NCBI RefSeq assembly: GCF_030463565.1
Contig: NC_134649.1
Coordinates: 40,387,044 to 40,451,043, forward strand
From: Pelecanus crispus
Taxonomy: Eukaryota; Chordata; Aves; Pelecaniformes; Pelecanidae
Length of the DNA stretch: 64,000 nt
Reading direction: 5' to 3'
Every line of letters begins with the position of its first letter. Position 1 is the stretch's first letter. The translations under genes were made by a program, and so were the position numbers. Below the pieces are notes generated by a model that did not search any database, was not told the DNA's origin, and worked only from the letters and a program-made list of their open reading frames with translations. Shown here piece after piece: positions 1 to 12,200 of this stretch.

Positions 1-36
1 AACAGGTGGGTGAGATCAGCTACTTTTCTCTTTCAG

Positions 37-205
37 TGGAGGGAGAGTGCTCAGAGTTCATGGATACAACTTGGATGTTGTACAGAAACCAAAGATTCGA
101 GTTACAGTTTCTCCATCCGAACGCCGGCGCCGAGGACTGGGACGATGGCGCAGAATCATCCCAGACACCGAGTGCCCTGAGGATGCTCTGTGCAGTGTCC
201 AGCAG
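37..205 (+). CDS. PLXNB1: PLXNB1 exon: IPT/TIG segment
   Basis: The acceptor is TTTCTCTTTCAG and the donor is CAG|GTAGCA. The exon begins with one base completing a codon, then reads [20 protein letters not shown], a typical IPT strand pair, and ends in CSVQQ at phase 0. It is the first complete exon in the window; bases 1-36 are intron. Confidence 0.92.
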
Positions 206-3200
206 GTAGCATGGCAAAGTGCTCAGTGGAGCTGAGGGTGCATAAGGGTTGATGTGTTGCGCTGGAGAGGTGCACTTTCTGTCCCTAGGGCTTTTCCGCC
301 CGCTTGCTGTTATCTGCTTGGATCATACCAACAGTCTTGGCCAAGTGGAAGTGTTTTCTACCAGACTGAGAGGTTAAGGACTTTCACAGACATTTCCATG
401 AGTTGGGTCTGCCTCTGCTTAGAGATGTGCAGGACTTGTGATGTGGGACAGAAACAGCAGGGAGCAGTTTGGAGGTAAAGTAGTCTACAGCTGAGCCAGA
501 GAGCTTGTGTGGCTCAGCATGTCCATGTTCCAGGCTCTTCCTTTTGCATAGTTCAGTCCATCTCTATAGCCCCTGGGCTCTCTTTCACTCCGAGATAGAA
601 AAAAAGGCAGAGTTCAATGAAATTACCAGTTCTACCACTGTTTTCTGCTCTCCTGCTGCCAGTGTCCTGAGATGGGTCATTACAGAGGTATTGATGTGAT
701 CATCAAGGTCACAGAGTGTGCAGCAGAATTTGCAGAGGTAAGAGGGTGTTTGGCAGCCAAAGTACGAGAAGGATATGCCTTATTAGTGCAAATGATAGAG
801 GGCTTCCTGTGCATAAACTGGGAGAATATGGTCCTGATGCACATGCATTAATAATAACTGGTTTTAACCATGTTCTTAGGAAGGCATTTGTGCCTGTAGG
901 AGAAAAAAAAAAAATCTGACTCTATACATTTGGTAAAAGTATTAAAACATATCTAACTGGATGAAGGAACACTTCTTTCACAGAAGTATTCAGGCTAGGA
1001 ATTCAGCCTTGCATTGAAGGTCTTTGGTCCTGTTCTGTCAGAGCAGGGAGGTCTAAAGCTGATGCCTCTCCAGAATTTGCTGCTGGGGGAATATCAGAGC
1101 TGATTCCCACTGCTGAGACCTAGGCACTTGCAACAAAAGCAGTGCTATGAAAACCTTTTTTAGAGGAACATGGAGAATTCCTCAGATCTTGGATTTTTCC
1201 TGCAAAGCAGAGTTCCTCTGGCATTGCTCCAGGTGAGAGGAATGCAGACTGGCCCCAGATTGCTCAGGGTTGGGAAGTATGGCAAAGCTGCAGGAGAAGC
1301 ATTAGTGTTTCACTACTGACACTTTTTTGCCTTTTGCATTTAGTTTGAAGAACCATGTCTTGTTAACTCCTCCTACCTGATCCTGTGTAAAACTCCAGCT
1401 ATTAACCTGCTGTTGCGGAGTGTCCATATCAAACTGGAATTTATTCTGGATAATCTGAGCTTTGATTTCAACTCATTGCATCCAATGCCCTTCTCTTATG
1501 AAGTCAATCCCATCCTAAAACCATTGAATGCTGAAGACCCTGCCAAACCATATCGTCACAAGCCAGGAAGCGTCATCTCTGTGGAGGTAACACAAAAGCT
1601 AGCTGGAAATAATGTTCCTTGTATGAAGTTGTTTCTAACCTGAGTGTTTTAAACTGGTGTCGTGCAGCATCCAAGGTTTTAAAGCATTTGACAGGCTTAC
1701 AACCTGTCATAGCACATCTACTTTGGCTTATGAGAAATGGTACAGAGGAAGAGGGAAAAGAGTGTATCAAAAAAGCCTGTTGAGCCCATACATCATTAAG
1801 GGCTTCATAGGGCTTGTGGAAACTTCTGTGATTTTTTTATTTTTAATCCTAATAAACTATTTGTATATGATATGTTAGTACTAAATAAACCCCACATCCT
1901 AGTCTCAGCTGCTGGCTTTTTCATAACTTCTTAAGATTCCTCTAGAAAAAAACTTAGGAGTAAAAGAATCCTGGCAGTAGGGAAGACCTAGATGGAAGTA
2001 GGAAAATCACTCTTTAAAGATGATACTGAAGAACAGAGTGGCTAACATTTTCTGTATGTGCGAGAAAAAAAACCTCTGAGGTACTTCTTTTCTATGGAAA
2101 GGTACTTCTAGTGCAGTACTAATTAATAAAGTTAATGGCTGCAGCTGGAGATGCACTTTCTCCACTTGCAGTTTTTTCACATACGAGTAAAAATTGTGAG
2201 GATGTACTAGTCTAGAAATGCCTAGACTGCTGCCATTGGTATTGAATGCATCTTGGAGAAGTAGGGCAGTTTGAGAAGACTGAAAGAGAACAAACAGGAT
2301 GCAAGCTTTCAAAGAGCAAGAAGGTTGATCTACCAATCTGTCAGGATATCCTGACAGAGCTCTGGGGAAAAGCATGAAAACACTGCTGCAGGATTCAGCT
2401 TAGAAAGCATTAAAATGTAAAAAATATAATTAACATCAGTCAGCATGGTATTATTTAAAAAAAAAAAAAGTCTTTAATCCCCCAAAATTAAAGCAGATTT
2501 GTGTATCAGATAAAAACAATAGCATAAATGTGTTACACCTTTGAAAGGCATTGATTGACTCATCTGAGTGCTTAGGTTAACTGACATGAGACTACCTTTT
2601 TAAATATATACATGTTGTGTGTATGTATGTGCATATACACACAGAGTGAAGAGTTGAGCTTAGTCATGCTGTGGCTGAAGAGCCTTGAGAATACAGGCTA
2701 TTTATAACTGTACTTATGCAGCATGGTATGGGTCCTAAAGCTATAATCTAAATTGTATGCAAGTGAATTTTTTAGCTTACAAAATGAGCTTCTGCAGCCA
2801 ATTCAGATGCGAACCTAGTCAGAGAAGAAAAAAGGCTGCTTTCATCCTACGCTGTTGGTCTCCTCTGTTTTCTCTGGAGCCATGGAAATGCAGAGTTGTT
2901 TTTTTTCCCCAATTTGATGTGCTGTTCCACATCTGTTCCAGGGGGAAAATCTAGATCTGGCTATTTCCAAGGACGAAGTTATGGCTATGATTGGGGAAGG
3001 AATCTGTGTGGTGAAGACACTAACAAGGAATCATCTGTACTGTGAACCTCCCTCTGAGCAGCCAGCTCCACGGCACCGCACAAAGCGGGAGGGCACAGAC
3101 TTGCTCCCAGAGTTCACGGTAGGGAATCAGCAGGACTGCAAGAAATCCTGTCGTTTGTTGAAGCACAAGCAAGAAGTAGTGGTGGAGGCGGGGGTTGGGA

Positions 3201-6200
3201 TGGGAAGTGGAGGAAAGGCAGAAGCCCTGGTGGGGGACAGGGGAGGCACCAGGGGTGGCAAGGAGCTACTCTTGTTCTCAACTCTACTCTTACGTGCCAA
3301 ACATTGCATGAAAGCAAATGGTATAGCTGGATTCAGGAGTTGTGCTGTGGGACAGCTTTGCTAGAGAGCTGCATGCCACATGTACCCATTCCAGAGAAGC
3401 CCTGTGGCTTTGCATTTCATTGCTGCACTGAGCTTACGTCATGGCGCATGCTTTCTTACAGGTACAGATGGGAAACCTGAACTTTCTCCTGGGCCGAGTG
3501 CAGTATGACACAGAAAGCCAGCTCACCTTCCCGCTGGAAGCACAGATTGGTTTGGGTGTTGGTGCATCCTTTGTGGCACTGATTGTTCTGGTCATCGTCT
3601 TCATATACAGGTAAGAAACTCTGGCATTGTATGAGGCCTTTAAGTTCCTCTACAGCACTATTCAGTGGATGTGGCCAAGCGTGTACACCTTGGGCCTAAA
3701 CAAGGTCCCAGTCTTCTTTACTTTATGCCAAATTCTGAGCCCCTGGTGTTGGGTGTGTGAGGCATGTTGCACCTGCTGATCACAGCCTGCACTGTGGCTC
3801 ATTCAGAGCCTCCGTCTAATGGGTGCTCCAAGAGACACGTCTAGTTTACAGAATACTGTTTGGTATCCTGCAAAGGAGATGTTGAGTAGAAATCACCTCA
3901 GCACCAATTGCCCTGGAGTCTTTGGCAGCAACACAACAGTTGGCAAGGACAATCCCTGGGGTAGGGGTACTGGGACCAATTCTGCTTCTTATTGCAGGAG
4001 GAAGAGCAAACAGGCTCTCAGGGATTACAAGAAAGTTCAAATCCAGCTGGAAAATCTGGAAACAAGTGTTCGGGACAGATGCAAAAAGGAATTCACAGGT
4101 CAGTCACAAAGCTCCTAGGTTCTTGCAGCTTCAGGGAAGCTTGAAGAACCACTCTAAGCCCTACCTGTCTTTCCCTTCCTGCATACTTATAGCTCAGAGC
4201 AGGCAATAACTTTATCCTGTGCCTAATGCATTGAAACAGATAGCCAAATCCTTCCATCTGTAATTCTTCTCTTTAATTCAGAGCACAATGATCTATACTG
4301 ACCCCTCTGATTCTCCAGTTCATCCTCCAGACTCAGATGAAGAGCTAAAGGTCAAGACAGCGCACTTGGAAAGACCTTAAGGACAGCTAGTCCAGTTTGT
4401 GTAGGGCAAGTTGAATTACACCCCATATTTTGGGCCCACAAACCTTGTACTTCAGCTGCTTACAGCAGTGAGCCCTTGTGTGGGGAGACCTGGGGCTCTA
4501 AAACCGTGCAGATAACTCAGATTGTAATCTCCAACTAATGTGGGAAGCAGTGAATGAGGAGCAGGAGATCTCTAATACTCTGTCTCGGATGTAGGTAATG
4601 CCTGGAAATCACAGATCTGTGCTGAACAGTGGCTTCCTCTTTATAAAGCTGGAAGCCAGCCCTCAGCTGTGAGAATAATCATCAAATTCACCTTCTGGTT
4701 CCTCCCCAAGGCTGGACGCTTCCTAAAGCACTTTCTCACAGTGCCTAGTCTAGTTTTAAGTGTTCTAGCAGTGAGACCCCAATGTGCCTCTTCCCAACAG
4801 GAAGCATCCCTCCTCAGTCCCATCCTGCTGGCCCCAGTTCCTGCACTCACCTCATGCCCTGCACCATCACTTGTGTGATCATGTAGTCAACCTCATGGGC
4901 ATTTCCTTTCCCTCAGACCTGATGACTGAGATGATGGACCTCACAAGTGACCTTGTGGGCACAGGAATCCCCTTCTTGGACTACAAGTCCTATGCAGAGC
5001 GCATTTTCTTCCCGGGCCACCGTGAGTCACCACTGCAAAGGGATCTGGATATCCCTGAGTGCCGACGGCAAACTGTGGAGCAGGGCTTGGTCCAGCTCTC
5101 CAACCTGCTCAACAGCAAGCTCTTCCTCACCAAGGTAATGTCCCTCTCCCTGCTTGCAGCCTGCTGTGGGGTCAGGGCCACACCACTGGCTGCTGGTGGC
5201 AGGAAGTGTCTGTTAAAGTTCATTCCTGAATAGCTCCCTGCAGCACCACTTCTTCTGAGATCCAGTAGCTGTGGCTGCCTTGTTTTCAGCAGATTCACAC
5301 ACTGTCTTATCTCTCTCCCCACCAGTTCATCCACACTCTGGAAATCCAGCGCACTTTCTCTCCAAGAGACCGGGCCTATGTGGCATCATTGCTCACTGTG
5401 TCATTGCATGGGAAGCTGGAGTACTTCACTGACATCCTCAAAACACTCCTGAATGACCTTGTGGAGCAGTATGTGGCCAAGAACCCCAAGCTGATGCTGC
5501 GGAGGTGAGCCAGCCAGCCATAGTCCCGTTGCTAGCTACCTGAGGGGACAGAGCCTTTCCGCCCAGCTGGCAAGCTCTGAAACTCCTGTGGGTAGGATAA
5601 CATCATGGCATGGGCTGCAGTTGTAAGACCAGCGAGTGTCCAGAGAACAGGCACCAAAAGGGAGGAAGCAGTAACAATGATACCACTCTCCCCAGTCAGC
5701 AGTTGGCAGGGCAAATAGCAGGAAAGGTATGAAAAGAGTAGGAAGGTGGAGTTGCCCACCCCAAATTCCTCTTCTTTTGAAGGTGCTGTACATTAACTCT
5801 CTCCTCATGTTCAGGTACTAGGGCTCTGCCAAGTCTGCTAATCTCACTTTGCTGTTTAGAGGTCCCTGGGCTCTCAGTCATGCCATGTTTGGAAGCTAAA
5901 CTGAAATATCTCCTGTGTTTGGATCCCCATTAGCCTCCTGTCTGGTCCATCCTTCTGATCTGAACAAATTTCCCTTGTTTGAGACCTACCAGAGGCTTTC
6001 CTCTGTGCCCTGCTCGCTTGTCTCTCCAATTCTGTAATTTGGTGCCTCCTTCAGGCTGAAAAGTGCCTCAGATAAGTGGTATCAAAAGCATTAACCTTAC
6101 TGGTCTCTAAAGTCCTTTCCCCTCCTCCCGCCTTGATCCTGTATCATTGTTTAGTGTGCTCATTTCTCAAGGGGAGTGATCTTTATCTCCACATCCCTCC

Positions 6201-9200
6201 TGCTTTGCACCATATTCCTGTGACTAACCTCATGCTCTCTTTCAGGACAGAAACAGTGGTAGAGAAGCTGTTGACCAACTGGATGTCCATCTGTCTGTAC
6301 GCATTTGTGAGGGTAAGCTCTTTGTCCCTTTGTGGTGTGGAGGGGCCAAAAGAGGGGAGACAGCCACAGCTTTGCTTTTTGCCTCACTCGTAGCTGAAAT
6401 ATAGTGCCAGAGTCTTCCTGTATTTCAGGGTGGGGAATGAGAGCGCTGGGCTGTTCACTGGGGAGAGGTATGCTTAAATCAGCATTAATACCACTCAGTG
6501 TTTCCAGGATGTTTTGCCAGATCATGCAAGGCTCAGTCTAGCTTCTTTATCTTGAGACACGCTGGCTGTAGGCTGGTCTGTGTGTGAGGAAGACAGATTC
6601 TGATCTAATTCCTTTCATGGAGAGGGAGTGGCAAGGAGAGCCTCTTGGATTAGTGATGCGAAGGCAGAGCAGTGCCTTGGTCTTGTGCCCCCGCCTGGTA
6701 GTTGGCCCGTGCACTTTTCTCGTACATGGAGCAGGAGCTGTCGGCAGAAGGTCTGTCTTTGCCTGCTGTGGCTTAGCTCTATATCCTCAGTCCTGCTCCT
6801 CCTCTGTTTGGGTGTCTGTATTTCCAAGCCATTGGGCTCTGCTGGGTGGAGGAAGCTGAATTTCTCTCGGGTGAAACTCCTTCCTTTCTGTGTCAGGACT
6901 CTGTTGGGGAGCCGCTTTACATGCTGTTTCGAGGAATCAAGCACCAGGTGGACAAAGGGCCAGTTGACTGGGTGACAGGCAAAGCCAAATATACCCTAAA
7001 TGACAACCGCCTTTTGAGAGAGGACCTGGAGTACCGGACTCTGGTAAGCACCAAATCATTTGTTCCCTCTGGGCTCTCTGATGGGACAGGGCTGAATGTC
7101 TCTCCTCCTATCATTGAGGCAGAAGTGCAGCATCCTGACAGTGTCTCCAGGGAGCCAGGTTTATCCCAGCAGCACAACTCCATAGATGAGCGAGAGCTCT
7201 GCTAAATCAGGCACTTTTGCACTAGGCTGATAGGAGCCATCACCACAGTAATCTGGTGTACGTGCTGTGCTCTGTGGCTAGAAACAGGAGGATGAAATTG
7301 CTGATGGCACATGAAAGCCCCTCCCCAGCGCTGTTGAACTGGCTTCCAGCTTTTGACACAAGACTGAAAACACATCTGTGATGTTTTCTTTTCTGAAACT
7401 CTTCCAGTGAAAGGACTAGCTGTTAACTTGCCTTAATGCTAGCTATCAAAGGTGTAAATGTGTCAGATGTAATTTTATCAGCTGAGTAGCTGTGACCTTT
7501 TTCTTTCCCAGACCTTAAACGCTTTGACACAAGCAGGAGTTGCTGCAGGAGGAGCAGAGGACTCCCAAGGGATTTCTGCGAAAGTGCTAGACTGTGACAC
7601 CATAACACAGGTGAAGGAGAAAATCCTAGATCAGATCTATAAAGGGACGCCATACTGTCACCGACCAGACCCAGACACCCTGGACCTCGGTGAGCAGAAC
7701 TCCTTGGTGCCAAAACTCAGTAAGGAAGCGGAAGAGTGGTCATTTGCTATCTGTGCACAGCACCCTGGCATGCATGGTGTTTGTCATTCTCTGCTGAGTG
7801 TGCAGAGTCACTGACCAAGGGTCTTGCACTCTGGCTGGACCCAAGAGGGTATGATGCAGGAAAGAGGCTAACAGCAAGAGGTAGGGGTGGGAAAGAAGCA
7901 ATTGGGTCCAGCCCCTTCCATTTCATGGTGTTCTTTGCCAGACTTTGGACCATGGTAATGGCTTGGGCAAGGGGACACAGGAAAAAAAAAAAAAAAGCAT
8001 GGAGAATGTGTAGGAGGGGAAGACGATTTGAGTGTGGTGCAGAGATGCTGTAGTCATAGACTGGCTCTTCCTGCTAGAGAAGTCAATGGCAGCATCTTGG
8101 TAATGTATGTCAGGGAGGATTTTGCCCACAGTGGTTAATGAAAGGTAGGACTTGCATTCTGAGGGAAGCTGCTCAGTTTTCCATCTTCTTCATCCTTTGG
8201 CTGTTGCTGAACAGCAGTGACATTTATAGATGAGCAAGTACTGGGGGAATAGCAGGTAATAAGGACTATGGGTGCATATTTGTGGTTTGAATCACCTGCT
8301 TGAAGAGTCACGATCTGACCGAATCCCTAGGAATTTGGCAAGTGTCAGATGGGAGACCTGGGCGGCCAGGCGGACGCCTGTCCCTGTGCTCTAGGAGACT
8401 GTCCTGTGGCTGCAGGACTCTGTGTTGTTACAGGTACTTGCTCAGACTATGCTGTCTGGGAAACAGCATGGATAAAGGTTGACCAGGATCAATGGGTGTG
8501 TAACAAGGGATATAGCAGGTCAAAGCAAGGCAGTGATCTCGCAGGTGCTGTACTCTGAGGCAGGACCACTACTAGAATCAGATTTTGCTGTTTGCTCTCC
8601 AGGAGAATGTGGAAATAAGAGGGATAAGTGCAAAGAACTTTGAATTATCCTGGGGATGGAAAGCAAACCTGAAAGGGTTTAAGAGCTTAACATCTTCAGC
8701 TTGTTGACGAGAAGATTGATATGCGATTCAATGCCTTTATAAATGGAGAAAAATATCTGACATTAAAGACTTTCTGGCCTTCAGTTCTGAGAGTCTACAG
8801 ACTTTCCTGTTAATACTCTTCCTTCAAGGTGGTGGATAGACTGAATTGGCAAATCATGCCCCTTTTATTCAGGACAGTCAAACCTGAAGTGGTCTCTGAA
8901 AAGCTGCAGAAGAAAATTTTGTTATTCAATAACTAGATGCAAAGGATTTACATGCAGAAAACTAATCCTGGGTGTGTTTACATACACAGATGGTTTGGAT
9001 GTGTGCATCACAACGGTCTGTCCATGGGAACTTTCTCCTATTCCCTGACTGCTGGGCTGATGAACTCCCAGCCCTCCTGTGATGCTGATGTGGCTTGAGC
9101 ATTAGTCTTCGCTGGCACAGAGTTCCACTAGTTCAGGTTGAAGCACAACATACTTCAGAGATGCCTCAACTTAACAGTTTATCTCTTCACTTTTCTGTGT

Positions 9201-12200
9201 TTTAATGGCTGTAGAGTGGAGATCAGGGCTGGCAGGTCATCTGATACTGTCTGATGAGGATGTGACATCTGTTGTTCAAGGAACTTGGAAACGCCTGAAC
9301 ACTCTTCAGCACTACAAGGTCAGAACTTGGTCTACCATTGCCTTGTCTCTCCTCTCATCTTCTACACACTGTTACGCTCTACTTGTGGCCCTGGCTCCTG
9401 GTGGATCACTGTCAAGAGATTGGAGCTTCCTTGCAGCAGCATAATCAAATTAAGTCAGTGCTCCTTAACCTGTACCTGAGACACGGGCAGGTGTAGAGCT
9501 TGGAAGGAGACACACAAGTTCATGCCTGGCGGCTGTTGCAATGAAAACGGTGCTGCTGGATCTGTTAATGTTCCAGTCCAAATCAGTTAGTAGGTGATGG
9601 CGCACTGATCTGTGAAGTAGTTTCTAGGAATGGAAAGAGGGTTTGAGGGTTTTTTTAACTACCTTGCACCAATGTGTCTTATCTTGGACCAATATGTCAC
9701 ACCTTGCTGCAACATGTTCTAGATGTGAATGACCTCAATCCCTGAGTATTATCATTTTCATCATACTTTGCACATCACTCTTCTAATTGGTACAAACAAG
9801 ATTCTCCCACCATCAGGAAAGACAGTGATGGTGCCCCAAAAATCCCTGTTTCTGTCCCTATTTCTAGTAATAGTATAGTCTGTTTTGGTCTACAAGCGCT
9901 TGCCTGTTGTGTTGATGCAAAACATGCCATTTGTTTTGAATGTTGGTTTTTGCTTGTGTACAGGTGCCTGATGGAGCAACAGTAGCGCTGGTCCCACGCC
10001 TGACCAAGCACATCCATAGGGAGAATCAGGATTACATCCCAGGAGAGAGTGAGTTTGATGTCCTATTCTCATAAAATGATTTTATAGCACTTGCCAGTTA
10101 GTGGGACAAGTCTCTTGGCATAGCCCCAGCTTTATGCTGCTCTAGAAGGCTGAGACATGATTTGGACACTCATAGGATTCAGGAAATTGAAAGCTTGGGC
10201 AGGTGAGATGAGAGAAAAGCAAAAGAGAGTAAAAGCAGAGGAAAGCCAGGCTGGGCAAGAGAATGCAGGATAAGCACAGTTCTCTAGTTCTGACTCTCTA
10301 GGGCTGAGCACAGTCTGCGACCTGGAGGAACCTTAATACCTTCAGGTGCTGAGCACAGCCCGAGGGTGGTGGCAGGACACCAAGCAGTTACCTTACTGCG
10401 TGGCAGAGTGAACGGCTCCATGGATGCTCCTGTGGCGCGAGGGACCATAGTCACAGGCTGCAGCTTAACAGCTTCAAATTGGACGTGGGAAAAAAAACTC
10501 TTTCAGCAAAAGGATAGTGCAGCCCTGGAACAGACCACTGGGGTGGTGGGGGATCTCTGTCTGGAGAAGTTTCCAAGATCTTGAAGGGTTTGGGTGGACG
10601 ACGGCAACCTGCTGTAGTGCTAGCAACAGTTGTACTCTGTGGAGAAGGCTGGATAGAGGCCTCCAGAGGTTCCTTCCCATTTGTGTTTCTATCATACTGT
10701 GAAATCTTCCTTCCTTGGGGCTCACCTGGCCGAGCTCTACTGTGAGAGAACTGACACTCATCTGTAAACAATTGCTTGTTTTAGAAACACCAATGCTGGA
10801 GGATGCAGACGAAGGTGGGATCAAGCTCTGGCACCTGGTAAAACCAACAGAAGAGCCAGAGCTTCCCAAGCATCGGCGTGGGAGCTTAAGAGATCGGGAG
10901 CGAGCCAAGGCAATCCCAGAGATCTATCTGACACGTCTACTCTCGATGAAGGTGAGAAGAAGCACAGATTGTGTTGTGCTTGGGATCTTGCCTTCCTTCA
11001 TAACCCCCAACAGATTGCAGGGACGTGTATGAAGATGAAGAGCCCCCCTGCCTGGGTTGATGCACATGCTGGTTGTTTCCCCTTTGATCCCAGCACTGCG
11101 GTGCCAAACCGCTACTCCTACTAATGAGTTAAGTTTTGCAGAGCCTCTAGAAGAGTGAGAAATGGTTTTATCCCTGTGTCTACCCCATATTTGTCTTTGT
11201 GTGTCCCACAGAAAAAAGCAGGTACCCTGTGCTTCGCAGCAGAGTTTCTTTGGCAGTAGTGTCCTCTGGGCTGCCAAGTCTGCTCACCTTCCACCCACCC
11301 AGGGCCAAGAAGATAGGACTGACCTGTTACCCACTGCAGCAAGATGGTGCTAGTAGTACACACCAGCCATGTACAGATTCAGCTGCAGTCATAAATCAGG
11401 CATAGCGCCTGCTCACATTCTTCTTTTTGCTTTATTCCAGTGTCATTGTTAAAAAATTGACCCAGGAACTTGTCCCTCTGCTCTGTCCTCAAGAAAGGAT
11501 CAGCTTTTGGCATTCAGGTTCCCCAGCAATGCCCTGTTTGCAGTAGTCCCATTCCTCAAGGGACAACCCAGGCACTTTGTCAGGCAGCGCCTGTGTTCTT
11601 CCCACACATGAACTTCCTCTTGCTGCTGAGCAAACCCGTTCTTGTTCCTGTCCGGCTGAATACGGCTGCTGGCAGCCAGCAGTCCCCCTCCACTAGGCAG
11701 TCTCTACAGTTCAGTGCCATTCCCTCATGTTACAAGCTCTCTTCACTGTAGCAATCCCCTTTATGTACAGTGGCTCTGCGTACATCTGACTCCCCTCCGT
11801 GTTTTGCTTTGTTCATGAGCTTCTCCCTGGCCTCTGTTCCAGAAACTGCTGGGGCTTCCTTTCTCCTTTGCTGCTGCTCCCTGCAGTGGAGGGGAGGTAG
11901 CTTTGGGCTGGGGAGGGGAGGTTGCTGAGCAGCAGAGGGTAACCTCTCATCTGCGTGAGGCCTGGGCTCTCCACTCCTCTCTGCCTGTGCTGACTCTGTC
12001 CTGCTCGGTTCTCCACAGGGCACTCTGCAGAAGTTTGTGGATGACTTGTTCCAGGTGATCCTCAGTACCAACCGTCCTGTCCCTCTGGCAGTCAAATACT
12101 TCTTTGACCTGTTGGATGAGCAGGCAATACACTATGGGATCGCCGACCCTGAGACCATCCATATCTGGAAGACGAACAGGTACGGTGTTCCTGTGGGCCC

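Noticed and set aside
1-36. An exon ending at AACAG|GTGGGT at the window edge
   Set aside because: The intron to the next exon would be only about 31 bases, too short for spliceosomal removal.
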